Source: Maricurvus nonylphenolicus
GTDB lineage: Bacteria > Pseudomonadota > Gammaproteobacteria > Pseudomonadales > Cellvibrionaceae
Length of the DNA stretch: 64,000 bases
Direction: 5' to 3'
NCBI RefSeq assembly: GCF_042854845.1
Contig: NZ_AP031498.1
Location: forward strand, 1,612,001 to 1,676,000
Each line of letters begins with the position of its first letter. Positions within the stretch are counted from its first letter, which is position 1. Of this stretch, positions 27,195 to 35,683 are shown one piece after another. The notes below the pieces were generated by a model. It was not told the origin of the DNA. It searched no databases and saw nothing but the letters and a program-made list of their open reading frames with translations. The position numbers and the translations under genes were made by a program.

Positions 27195-27794
27195 CTATCC
27201 GTTCAGAGCCTTGCCTACCAGAGCGCCCATGGCATCAGAAAGAGGCAGCTTAAGGGCAGCTTCATGGCCTTTCTCCGACATCTTGCGCCAGGTCTTTTGG
27301 ATAATACCGATCAGTTTGTCTTCATCACTGCTGTGCTTGGCGACAAAGGCTTCCAGGTAAAACTCCAAAAACACCAGACATATAACATCTTCCAGGCACT
27401 GGACTTCTTCGTCGCGTTTAAGGAATTTTTTCTGCAATAGAGTGGCAACACGTTCTTGTTGCTCCTCTGAATACCCTGCATCTGCCATCAGAGAGGTAGT
27501 GGTATCTGCATGAAATTTACCCAATTCGGTACGCCATTTTTTGTAACCCGGACGGTCCATTGGGTAATCGCTACGAGGAATACTCCAGCGTTTGATGTGT
27601 TGGGCACGGGCTGCGATCTGCAATTCCTCTGACGCTTCAGGTGCAAACGCATTCAAGTGTTGACTCATGCGTTGACTATATAGCAGTTCTTTAGGGAATG
27701 ACTGATCTTTATACGTTTCCTGATTGGGGTCCTGGCTATTCACCTGGTCAATGGCATCTAGCAGCTTCTCTAAATTGGACATATTAATACTCAT
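27195..27794 (-). CDS. DUF4202 family protein
   Basis: 199 aa cytoplasmic helical protein. It matches DUF4202 by ARAQHIKRWSIPRSDYPMDRPGYKKWR and the CLVFLEFYLEAF helix. The His/Asp pattern hints at an HD-like fold, but activity is unknown. Two ATGs (27794 and 27782) are possible and neither has a strong ribosome site. It is divergent from ompW. Confidence 0.88.
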   Translation of the reverse strand: MSINMSNLEKLLDAIDQVNSQDPNQETYKDQSFPKELLYSQRMSQHLNAFAPEASEELQIAARAQHIKRWSIPRSDYPMDRPGYKKWRTELGKFHADTTTSLMADAGYSEEQQERVATLLQKKFLKRDEEVQCLEDVICLVFLEFYLEAFVAKHSSDEDKLIGIIQKTWRKMSEKGHEAALKLPLSDAMGALVGKALNG

Positions 27795-27872
27795 GAGTTG
27801 GGAATTCGGTTATCAAAAAAAATCGTTCAAGGATTTCAATGACAAAATTTTATCATCTAACTTGGAAAATGC

Positions 27873-27886
27873 TTAATCCAGATCAA
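27873..27886 (+). promoter_or_regulatory. FNR-type box upstream of ompW
   Basis: TTAAT-CCAG-ATCAA, one mismatch from TTGAT-N4-ATCAA. Its centre is about 41 bases before the start expected from a TATTTAAT -10 region near 27907, the usual class II FNR spacing. ompW is FNR-controlled in other gammaproteobacteria, and an fnr gene lies just downstream. Confidence 0.6.
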
Positions 27887-27960
27887 AAAAATCCAGGGCC
27901 AACTACTATTTAATAGTCCCCGTCGAATGTTGACAGAGAATCAACCTAGTGAGAAGACCT

Positions 27961-28668
27961 ATGAAAAACATGATCAAACCATTGGCGTTAGCTTCCGCAG
28001 TTATGGCTGCAACTACCTCAGCCCAGGTAATGGCTCTGGAAGCAGGCGATTGGATTTTCCGTGCGGGCTTAACCCAAGTTGCTCCTAATGAAGATACTAG
28101 TATCGTAACGCTGAATGGTGCTGATGCTTTTGCCGGTTCCGAATTGGGTGTTGATAATGACACTCAGCTGGGTATCAACCTGGAATATATGTTGACCCCA
28201 AATATTGGCTTGGAATTGCTGGCTGCGACGCCATTTGAGCATACGGTAACTGCAAAGGGGGCATTGGCAACCGCACTTTCCACTAATGGCGGTACAGATG
28301 TTGCGGATATTAAGCACTTGCCACCTACCTTAAGTATAAATTATCACTTTGATGGTATGGGTAATTTCCAACCGTATGTTGGCTTGGGGATCAACTACAC
28401 TATTTTCTTCAGTGAAGATGGTAGTAATGAATTAGAGGCTACCCTGGCTAGTGATACTGATGTTGAGCTGGATGATTCCTGGGGACTGTCAGCTCAGGTA
28501 GGCTTTGATTACCACCTAAATGAAAAATGGCTGGTTAATGGTTCAGTTCGCTACATTGATATTGATACTGAAGCCGATATTAAAGTGAAGGCTAGCGGTG
28601 CTAAAGTAGAATCAGATGTAGATATTGATCCTTATGTTTACACCCTGTCAGTAGGTTACAAGTTTTAA
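27961..28668 (+). CDS. ompW: Outer membrane protein OmpW
   Basis: 235 aa. Signal peptide to VMA (~25), then an eight-stranded barrel ending in YKF, the outer-membrane terminal signature. WIFRAGLTQVAPNEDTS and PYVGLGINYTIFF are OmpW hallmarks. OmpW forms a narrow hydrophobic channel. The ATG at 27961 is preferred over the in-frame GTG at 27949. It is probably activated by Fnr (box above) and shares a terminator with the convergent fnr gene. Confidence 0.93.
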   Translation: MKNMIKPLALASAVMAATTSAQVMALEAGDWIFRAGLTQVAPNEDTSIVTLNGADAFAGSELGVDNDTQLGINLEYMLTPNIGLELLAATPFEHTVTAKGALATALSTNGGTDVADIKHLPPTLSINYHFDGMGNFQPYVGLGINYTIFFSEDGSNELEATLASDTDVELDDSWGLSAQVGFDYHLNEKWLVNGSVRYIDIDTEADIKVKASGAKVESDVDIDPYVYTLSVGYKF

Positions 28669-28689
28669 AACCCTGTAATCACCGACTAC

Positions 28690-28727
28690 AAAAAAGCCCG
28701 CACAGGAAAACCTTTGCGGGCTTTTTT
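28690..28727. terminator. Bidirectional terminator ompW / fnr
   Basis: Perfect 13-base arms (AAAAAAGCCCGCA / TGCGGGCTTTTTT) with a 12-base loop, giving a GC hairpin and a T-run on both strands between two convergent genes. Confidence 0.92.
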
Positions 28728-28747
28728 AATTTTTCCAAGAAGCAGAT

Positions 28748-29488
28748 TTAGCAGGTCACTGCATTTGCTGCTGTACGCAATGCGTCAATATCCAAAATAG
28801 AAATTTCTTTTTTATCGACAGATAAAATGTCCTGCTTTTGGAAGCGGCTGAATACCCGGCTGACGGTTTCGATAGTCAGTCCCAAATAGTTGCCGATATC
28901 GGCACGGGACATAGGTAAGCGAAATTCCAGTGCAGACAGTTGGCGATTGGCGTTGCGTGTTGAAATACTCAGTAGCAGAGATGCCACACGTTCTTCAGCA
29001 CTGTTTTTACTCAGCAGGGTGATCAGCTGCTGGTCTTCAGTAATTTCTTTACTCATCAGCTGGAAGAAGTGGCGTTGCAAGCTGGGTATTTGCAAACTGA
29101 GTTCTTCGAGGCGAGTAAAGGGAATCTCACAGACCGCTGAAGTTTCCAGCGCCATGGCTGAGTTGGAGTACTGGTTCTGCGCCAAGCCATCCATGCCTAC
29201 AATTTCACCCGGCAGGTAAAAACCTGTCACCTGCTCCAAGCCGTCGTTGGTTACGCGGATGGATTTTATCGTCCCTGAGCGAATGGCGTATACCGATTGG
29301 AACGGCTCGCCGGCACGGTAAAGAAATTCACCCTTTTGCAGTGGACGGCCACGCTGGATGATCTCGTCAAGTTTGTCGATATCAGTGATATGCAGGCTAA
29401 TGGGCAGGCAAATAGCATTCAGACGGCAGTCGCCACAGGACACCTGAGGGTTGTGGTGGCAACGGCTTGAGGCAATTGTCTTAGTCAT
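28748..29488 (-). CDS. fnr: Fnr/Anr oxygen-responsive regulator
   Basis: 246 aa. N-terminal cysteines in SSRCHHNPQVSCGDCRLNAIC form the 4Fe-4S oxygen sensor. A cyclic-nucleotide-like barrel follows, then a Crp-type helix-turn-helix (MSRADIGNYLGLTIETVSRVFSRF), the Fnr recognition helix type. It switches on anaerobic genes. Boxes of its type lie upstream of ompW, of the HemN-like gene and of the usp gene in this window. Confidence 0.95.
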   Translation of the reverse strand: MTKTIASSRCHHNPQVSCGDCRLNAICLPISLHITDIDKLDEIIQRGRPLQKGEFLYRAGEPFQSVYAIRSGTIKSIRVTNDGLEQVTGFYLPGEIVGMDGLAQNQYSNSAMALETSAVCEIPFTRLEELSLQIPSLQRHFFQLMSKEITEDQQLITLLSKNSAEERVASLLLSISTRNANRQLSALEFRLPMSRADIGNYLGLTIETVSRVFSRFQKQDILSVDKKEISILDIDALRTAANAVTC

Positions 29489-29613
29489 TCAAGGGCTCAT
29501 CAGCTAATAGTATCGGGTGGGCAGGGGGTTGCCGCAGCCCATAACAGTATTAACTCGATATTTTGAAGTAATTAAGGGGCCGCGTAAAGGGGAGGATGCG
29601 GCCGGGCAGTCGC

Positions 29614-30831
29614 TTAGAAGTAGCCGGTTTCCAGCTGGCTTTGGCTCAGTATGCGGCTAAGGTGGTTTAAGTGACTAATCCCCTGAGGCGTCAGGCTTAA
29701 GTGGGTTTTGCTGTCCTGGAACCAAGAGTGCCCATTGGCGGCTTGTTTGAGGATATCCCGCAGCTGGGTACTGTTAACCTGATAGCGAGATTCCAGATAG
29801 CCCAGATCCAGCTGGTGGTAGCACAGTAGCTGGTTGATGATGCGCTGCATGAGTATTGCCTGTTGGCTTAATGTCAACGTATGGGTCACAGGGCTTCGGT
29901 CTGCGCTCAGTCTGTCACGATAGGTTTCAAATGCCTCTGTATTACGATAAAAATGTCGCCCTTCGCGGGTAATATTACCCAATCCCAAACCGCAGATATC
30001 ACTTACGTTCACAGTGTTGTAACCCAGTGGTGTTAGGCGCAAGTGATTATTCATCTGGGCTCTGGCCAGGGGGTGCTTGGGGTCGACAAAGCAATCGTTA
30101 CCCAGTACCCGGTAATGGGCTGAGCGCAGTTGATCAAACAGTGCGAAAAAACGCTGATGCTGCTCGGTATCTTCTGCCAGAGCTTCCAGCTCAATGTGCT
30201 GGATGGCCTGTGGCGCTTGTTGGGCGTGGTTTAACAGTGTTTCTGTGGTTGGCGACAGGTAATGACACTTAAGCGCTGTGTTGGTGTATTGGTAGCGTTG
30301 TGACAGCGACAGTGCCGTATTCAGCTGCTCAATATTGCCTGGGGTGTTTTCATCAATATGCAGAAACAACTGATTGAAGCCGAGTCCCTTGAGCAGGGCA
30401 ATGGTTGTCTCACGGGCTTGATCCAGGGTTAGATGCGCTCGAAAGTGATGTGCGCCAGCGTGGGCCAGACGGAAACAGCGGCCCAAGTGATACACAAGTT
30501 CAGTGATGCCGGCCGTTTCCAGGTTCGAAGCCTGCAGATGAATTTCCAGCAGGTGCACCGGGCGATTGTTGCGACTGCCACAGCGCATACGAATTTCCTG
30601 CAGTAGGCAGTCGAGTAGCTGCATGGAGTCAATGTCATCAGGGGTGCTCAGGTTGATTGACACCCCCAGCGGAGTGATATCAAGACCGCTACGGGTTTCC
30701 TTCATCTCCTGAATAGGGTGGAAACTGTCTAGCGGAGGCAGATATTGGCTTGCACACAGGGGTTGTGACCAATCATTGGGTTGTTGGTCTTCTAGAGCTG
30801 TTGTCAGTGAAGGAGGGTTTGCCTGACCCAT
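29614..30831 (-). CDS. HemN-like protein without radical-SAM cysteines
   Basis: 405 aa. The region FVDPKHPLARAQMNNHLRLTPLGYNTVNVSDICGLGLGNIT matches HemN (oxygen-independent coproporphyrinogen III oxidase), and so does the order of the other parts. However, the segment aligned with the usual CxxxCxxCxC iron-sulfur motif reads GVSINLSTPDDIDS, with no cysteines, so it cannot be a working radical-SAM oxidase. It lies directly upstream of fnr, where pseudomonads carry the real hemN. The ATG at 30831 is preferred (AGGGAA upstream). A TTG at 30915 overlaps the FNR box and likely lies before the transcript start. Confidence 0.72.
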   Translation of the reverse strand: MGQANPPSLTTALEDQQPNDWSQPLCASQYLPPLDSFHPIQEMKETRSGLDITPLGVSINLSTPDDIDSMQLLDCLLQEIRMRCGSRNNRPVHLLEIHLQASNLETAGITELVYHLGRCFRLAHAGAHHFRAHLTLDQARETTIALLKGLGFNQLFLHIDENTPGNIEQLNTALSLSQRYQYTNTALKCHYLSPTTETLLNHAQQAPQAIQHIELEALAEDTEQHQRFFALFDQLRSAHYRVLGNDCFVDPKHPLARAQMNNHLRLTPLGYNTVNVSDICGLGLGNITREGRHFYRNTEAFETYRDRLSADRSPVTHTLTLSQQAILMQRIINQLLCYHQLDLGYLESRYQVNSTQLRDILKQAANGHSWFQDSKTHLSLTPQGISHLNHLSRILSQSQLETGYF

Positions 30832-30906
30832 AGACTGAGAGTTCCCTGAAGTTGGTTTTACTATTATCAATGCCAGTAAGTCTACGCAGTTTTTGCAAAA
30901 GCAGGT

Positions 30907-30920
30907 TTGACTCAAATCAA
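30907..30920 (-). promoter_or_regulatory. FNR-type box for the HemN-like gene
   Basis: Read on the minus strand: TTGAT-TTGA-GTCAA, one mismatch from consensus. A candidate -10 (TAGACT at 30879-30884) would put the box about 41 bases before the start of transcription. Confidence 0.6.
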
Positions 30921-30965
30921 CGGCAGGTGCTTATGTGTTGGGGGTGGCGCAGGGAAGAGGCATTG

Positions 30966-30979
30966 TTGACGTAAGTCAA
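30966..30979 (+). promoter_or_regulatory. FNR-type box for the usp gene
   Basis: TTGAC-GTAA-GTCAA, a symmetric Anr/Fnr-like site, about 25 bases before a weak -10 (TATAGG at 30996) and 79 bases before the universal stress protein ATG. The spacing fits activation from -41. Confidence 0.55.
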
Positions 30980-31057
30980 GATGCTTATCCCTCACTATAG
31001 GTAGACTCGGGGCTAAATGATTAAGCTGACTGTCCCAAAGGGGTAAGGTGTCCTTAA

Positions 31058-31864
31058 ATGTCCAAACAGGAAAATCTGTTAATTGTTATTGATCCTACAC
31101 AGGATGAACAAGCCGCGATGGAGCGTGCTGTAATTACTGCCCAGTTGCGTCAACCAACACCCAAGCTGACCTTGTTTGTCGGTGTCGATGAACAGGCTAT
31201 TGATACCGGTGCAGGCAACACGGCGGTATATCGCGATGCTGAGTGGTTTACGCAGTTAACAGAGCCGTTGCGCAATGCGGGCCTGGAATTTAACGCCGAA
31301 GTTTGTTGGTCGCCTCAGTGGGCGGAAGCCATTATTGCAACAGCGCAGAAGTGTGAAGCGGATCTGATCATTGTGCCGGATAACTCTGCCCAGCAATCAC
31401 GACGTCGCTTTACCGATACAAAATGGAATCTGTTGCGTAAAGCCGAATGCCCGGTGTTGATCGTTAGGCCTGGCGCCAGTAATCAGCGACAAACTGTGCT
31501 GGCCGCTGTAAAAATGCAGGATGACAACGAGAGTTACCAAACGCTAAATAAAAAGATTCTTAACCGCGGCAAATGGATGGCTGATTTGTATGGAGCTGAA
31601 TTCCATGTAGTGAATTCCTACTCAGGGTCTATGAACTATCCAGACCGCGGTGTGATTACTCGCATGGTAGATATGGATGTACAGAATATCCATGTGGTTC
31701 AAGGGCAACCCGATGAAGCCGTAGCCGAGGTTGCTAAAGAGATAAACGCCGATATTGTGGTGATTGGTACCTTAAAACGCAGTGGCATTCTCGCGGCTAT
31801 GCGCGGTAATACATCGGAATGGGTAATGTCTAAGGTTGAAACGGATATTATGACCCTCAACTAG
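31058..31864 (+). CDS. Tandem universal stress protein (UspE-like)
   Basis: 268 aa with two Usp domains. The second shows the ATP-binding-like pattern GTLKRSGILAAMRGNTSEWVM, and the first ends AECPVLIVRPG. Such proteins help survival in low oxygen or stationary phase. AAGGTG precedes the ATG. The FNR-type box upstream supports anaerobic induction, as known for Anr-controlled usp genes in Pseudomonas. Confidence 0.9.
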   Translation: MSKQENLLIVIDPTQDEQAAMERAVITAQLRQPTPKLTLFVGVDEQAIDTGAGNTAVYRDAEWFTQLTEPLRNAGLEFNAEVCWSPQWAEAIIATAQKCEADLIIVPDNSAQQSRRRFTDTKWNLLRKAECPVLIVRPGASNQRQTVLAAVKMQDDNESYQTLNKKILNRGKWMADLYGAEFHVVNSYSGSMNYPDRGVITRMVDMDVQNIHVVQGQPDEAVAEVAKEINADIVVIGTLKRSGILAAMRGNTSEWVMSKVETDIMTLN

Positions 31865-31958
31865 CGCTACTGTGGCCCCTTGTTGGTTTACTGGTAGTCA
31901 GTAGCTAGGGGCTCGGCTACACTTAGAAGCACAAGGAATATGGTGCAAGGGCCCGTGG

Positions 31959-33344
31959 ATGCTCAACGCAATCGTGCGATTATATGACAATTTGTTGAGC
32001 GGAGGCCTATCCCCTAGCGCCTGTAGCCCTGAAGTTTACCGTCACCGCCGCGTGTTCAATGCGGTGATGATGTGTGTCATTTTTATTTGTTTGTTCTTCG
32101 TTTGGCGGGCGTTCGACTGGGGCGTCTGGCTGCGTGTCTTTTCTCTAGGTGGTGGAGCCTTATTGTGCGCAACAGCGATGGTGCTTTTGCGTTTGGATGC
32201 CCCCCGTATATTAACCCTGAACTTTGGTGCGGCTGGTTGTTTCGTCGCTGCATTTTTTGCGGCCTATTCCAGCGGTGGTATCACCAATATGGCGGCAGGC
32301 TGGTTATTAGTCGTGCCGCTTATCGCCGGTTTGATCGGTGGGTTAAATATTGGTCGCTTGTGGGCGCTGGTGGTATTAGTCTCGCTGATCTTACTGATGG
32401 TATTGGATAAGGTCAGTGGCGGATTAACAAATTATACCCCTGTGCATCTGCAGTATGGCCAGGATCGTCTGCATCAAATTGGGCAATTGCTCATCATTTC
32501 CGTCAGCATGTTCACCTACTTGAAAGAGGTCAGTCTCTTCCGCCAGCAGTTACAGGATAATATTGCCGAACTGCAAAATGAGGTTGAACAGCGCAAGCAG
32601 GCTGAAGAGCAAGCATTGCAATCCAACCGCATAAAAAGCGAGTTCTTGACCAGTATGAGTCATGAATTACGTACCCCGTTAAATGCCATTCTGGGGTTTA
32701 GTGAGCGTTTAAAACGGCGATGGTTAAATCAGAAGCTATCTCCTGAAGAGAAAGATTTCACGGCGCTGGATACTATTCATAAAAACGGCGAATCACTGTT
32801 GCAGTTTATTAATGATCTGATCGAGATATCCAGTCTCGATAACGGTGAGCTGGAATTGCAATATCACAGCTTGGCAGTGAACGATTTATTTGAGCGACTG
32901 AGTTATCGCTTTTTGTCAGCCGCGCAAGAAAAGGATCTCGCCTTGCACTTTTGCCTGGGGCAGATACCTACGCTGAAGGCTGATATTCGTATCGTTGAAA
33001 GGGTGTTGGATCAGCTCATTGGCAATGCGATTAAGCACACTGAGCAGGGGCATGTGAAGGTCGAGGCGGACTGTATTGAGCAATCGGGCAAGTTGCAAAT
33101 TATTGTTGAAGATACAGGCCAAGGCATGGAAACAGATGTTGCGGAGCAGTTGTTTGAACCCTATACACCGATGACCAAAGGCGGGCATCACTCGCTGGAT
33201 TCCAGTGGCCTGGCCATGGCCCTTTGTCAGCGCTTGATACATCTACATGGTGGAGATATTCATGTGGAGACAAGCCTCGGTGAGGGGAGTCGATTTATCC
33301 TTCTTCTGCCAATGAAGCCTTCGGCAGAAGCCATCAAGGGGTAA
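31959..33344 (+). CDS. Membrane sensor histidine kinase (orphan)
   Basis: 461 aa. About five to six membrane helices (34-187), a coiled coil (~195-222), then HisKA with His235 in MSHELRTPLN, and an HATPase domain with the N-box QLIGNAIKHT and G1 motif DTGQGM. The G2 box reads SSGLAMAL rather than GLGLAL. No response regulator is next to it, so it is an orphan. AAGG lies before the ATG. The signal is unknown; its place after anr and usp hints at respiration. Confidence 0.9.
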   Translation: MLNAIVRLYDNLLSGGLSPSACSPEVYRHRRVFNAVMMCVIFICLFFVWRAFDWGVWLRVFSLGGGALLCATAMVLLRLDAPRILTLNFGAAGCFVAAFFAAYSSGGITNMAAGWLLVVPLIAGLIGGLNIGRLWALVVLVSLILLMVLDKVSGGLTNYTPVHLQYGQDRLHQIGQLLIISVSMFTYLKEVSLFRQQLQDNIAELQNEVEQRKQAEEQALQSNRIKSEFLTSMSHELRTPLNAILGFSERLKRRWLNQKLSPEEKDFTALDTIHKNGESLLQFINDLIEISSLDNGELELQYHSLAVNDLFERLSYRFLSAAQEKDLALHFCLGQIPTLKADIRIVERVLDQLIGNAIKHTEQGHVKVEADCIEQSGKLQIIVEDTGQGMETDVAEQLFEPYTPMTKGGHHSLDSSGLAMALCQRLIHLHGGDIHVETSLGEGSRFILLLPMKPSAEAIKG

Positions 33345-33349
33345 AGTAA

Positions 33350-34045
33350 TCAGGGGATAGAAGTAAAGAACTCCTCAACCACTTCAGTCGCCGGGCCGTA
33401 GAATTGCTGGTCGAAGTGGGAGCCGTGATTTGACGGTTCCAGATTTAGCTCCACGGTATGTGCACCGTGGGCTTTAGCCATTTGAAAGAAACCTGCCGCC
33501 GGATAGACGTTGCCGGATGTGCCCAGCGAAACAAATAAATCACACTGGCTCAGAACCCGCTCGATATCGTCCATATACAAGGGCATCTCGCCAAACCACA
33601 CCACATGTGGGCGTAAATTACCGCTCACACCGCAGCAGGCACAGATTGAATCCGTATCAATATCATCCTGGCAGGGATAGAGCTTGCCAGTACTGGCACA
33701 GCGGCTTTTTAATAGTTCGCCGTGCATATGCAGTACATTCTGGCTGCCAGCACGTTCATGCAGGTTATCGATATTCTGGGTGATCAGGGTAAAGTTACCG
33801 CCAAAGCGTTTCTCAAAATCAGCCAGCGCAACATGTCCCGCATTGGGCGCCACGCCGTTCAGCAGTTGCTGGCGGCGGGCATTATAAAACCGTTGTACCA
33901 GTGCTGGGTCGCGCTCAAAGGCTTCCGGGGTGGCGACATCCTCAACCCGGTGTTCTTCCCACAGGCCATCGGCAGCACGGAAGGTGCGAATACCGGATTC
34001 TGCCGAGATACCTGCGCCGGTTAATACAACGATGGATTGGTACAT
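33350..34045 (-). CDS. cobB: NAD-dependent sirtuin deacylase CobB
   Basis: 231 aa. GAGISAESGIRTFR binds NAD, TQNIDNLHERAG and catalytic HMHGEL follow, and four cysteines (CAST, CQDD, CACC) form the zinc site, slightly rearranged. Tyr and Arg in YNARRQQ fit the class III type that removes succinyl as well as acetyl groups. It overlaps no gene and is convergent with the histidine kinase. Confidence 0.92.
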   Translation of the reverse strand: MYQSIVVLTGAGISAESGIRTFRAADGLWEEHRVEDVATPEAFERDPALVQRFYNARRQQLLNGVAPNAGHVALADFEKRFGGNFTLITQNIDNLHERAGSQNVLHMHGELLKSRCASTGKLYPCQDDIDTDSICACCGVSGNLRPHVVWFGEMPLYMDDIERVLSQCDLFVSLGTSGNVYPAAGFFQMAKAHGAHTVELNLEPSNHGSHFDQQFYGPATEVVEEFFTSIP

Positions 34046-34066
34046 ATAAGCTCCGACTAAGATTTA

Positions 34067-34114
34067 TAGACAGCCTTGAGCGTGTCTTTATAGGCAGCCC
34101 TGAGCGTGTCTTTA
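34067..34114. repeat. 24-base tandem duplication at the trhP end
   Basis: Two head-to-tail 24-base copies (34067-34090 and 34091-34114) match at 22 of 24 bases. The second copy overlaps the trhP stop codon. The inner 12-mer AGCGTGTCTTTA also occurs in the repeat element near 36943. Confidence 0.7.
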
Positions 34115-35494
34115 CAGATAGCGCATCAACATAGCGTAGCCACCATCCTCTGCCAAGGGCAGGGCTTCCTGCATGGGAATACGCACGGTATGACCAGAGC
34201 CGGGTGCCGCTTCAATGGCTTCGCCTTTCTGGTTTTCCAAATCACCCAAAGTGAAACGCTTGTTGCCCTGTGGCGTAATCAGCTCCAGTTGATCTCCGCG
34301 CTCAAAGCGGTTTTTCACATCAATGGTTAACCAACCGGATTGGGCATCATAGTTGTTGGCTTCACCGACAAACTGCTGGTTGCTGTTGGAAAAGCCTTGC
34401 TCGTAGTTTTGGTATTCATTGGGCACATGGCGGCGGTAGAAGCCTTCGGTGTAGCCGCGGTTGGCCAGGTGATCCAGCTCGGCCATCAAGTTCATATCAA
34501 AAGGCTTACCTGCGGTGGCATCATCAATAGCACGGCGGTAAACCTGGGCAGTACGGCCCACGTAATAGTGGGATTTGGTACGGCCTTCAATTTTCAGGGA
34601 GTGAATGCCCATCTTCACCAAGCGCTCTACATGCTGGACGGCACGCAGGTCCTTGGAGTTCATAATGTAGGTACCATGCTCGTCTTCATAGGCAGGCATA
34701 TACTCACCGGGGCGGCTTTTTTCCTGTAGCAGGACGGGTTCAACTTCATCGTTGGGATCAACCATTTCCGGTGGGGTGTGGATAGCCACCAGATCCTGGC
34801 TGTTAGGGTCGATCACTCGTGGGGTATGGTCCGGAGAGGAGTCCACGGCAATCAAATCACCGGTATCGGTTTCCTTGGCGCTGTGGGCATTGTACTCCCA
34901 GCGGCAGGAGTTGGTGCAGGCGCCTTGGTTGGAATCCCGGTGGGTCATATAGCCAGACAGCAGGCAGCGACCGGAGTAGGCAATACACAGGGCGCCGTGA
35001 ACAAACACTTCCAGCTCCATTTCCGGGCAGCGCATACGTATTTCTTCGATCTCGTCGAGGGACAGCTCGCGAGACAGAATCACGCGCTCAACCCCCTGCT
35101 GATGCCAGAACTTCACCGTGGCCCAGTTAACCGCATTGGCCTGTACTGACAGGTGTACCGGCATATCGGGCCATTGTTCGCGAACCATCATAATCAGGCC
35201 GGGATCGGACATAATCAGCGCATCTGGCTGCATCTCGATAACCGGCTCAAGGTCCCGCAGGTAGGTCTTGATCTTGTCGTTATGGGGCGACAGGTTACTG
35301 GCCAGGTAGAACTGCTTACCCTGACCGTGGGCCTCCTTGACCGCCGAGGCCAGGTTTTCCAGGCGATTAAACTCATTGTTGCGCACACGCAGGCTGTAGC
35401 GTGGCTGGCCGGCATAAACCGCATCGGCGCCATAGGCAAAGGCGTAGCGCATGCTTTTCAGGGTTCCGGCGGGGGAAAGTAACTCAGTGCTCAT
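34112..35494 (-). CDS. trhP: tRNA 5-hydroxyuridine synthesis protein TrhP (U32 family)
   Basis: 460 aa, U32 peptidase-like family of the YegQ/TrhP type. Cysteines in GALCIAYSGRCLLS and NQGACTNSCRW bind an iron-sulfur cluster. It acts with prephenate to make 5-hydroxyuridine at tRNA position 34, in parallel to TrhO. Homology starts at MSTELLSPAGTLKSMRYAF. No partner gene is next to it. Confidence 0.9.
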   Translation of the reverse strand: MSTELLSPAGTLKSMRYAFAYGADAVYAGQPRYSLRVRNNEFNRLENLASAVKEAHGQGKQFYLASNLSPHNDKIKTYLRDLEPVIEMQPDALIMSDPGLIMMVREQWPDMPVHLSVQANAVNWATVKFWHQQGVERVILSRELSLDEIEEIRMRCPEMELEVFVHGALCIAYSGRCLLSGYMTHRDSNQGACTNSCRWEYNAHSAKETDTGDLIAVDSSPDHTPRVIDPNSQDLVAIHTPPEMVDPNDEVEPVLLQEKSRPGEYMPAYEDEHGTYIMNSKDLRAVQHVERLVKMGIHSLKIEGRTKSHYYVGRTAQVYRRAIDDATAGKPFDMNLMAELDHLANRGYTEGFYRRHVPNEYQNYEQGFSNSNQQFVGEANNYDAQSGWLTIDVKNRFERGDQLELITPQGNKRFTLGDLENQKGEAIEAAPGSGHTVRIPMQEALPLAEDGGYAMLMRYL

Positions 35495-35683
35495 GGGTAG
35501 AATTCTCTGTATACATCAGTCGATTTGCGCGTAAAGCAAGGACGGGCGCTATTTTACGGCATTTGAGGTTAAGAATCAGGTAAGTGAGGGGCTAAAATTG
35601 TTTAAGAAGGCTCTAAGTTGGTCGATAATCACCCTATACTTACGGGGCTGGACTACCAGCGAATCAGTAACTGAGACGATGTA

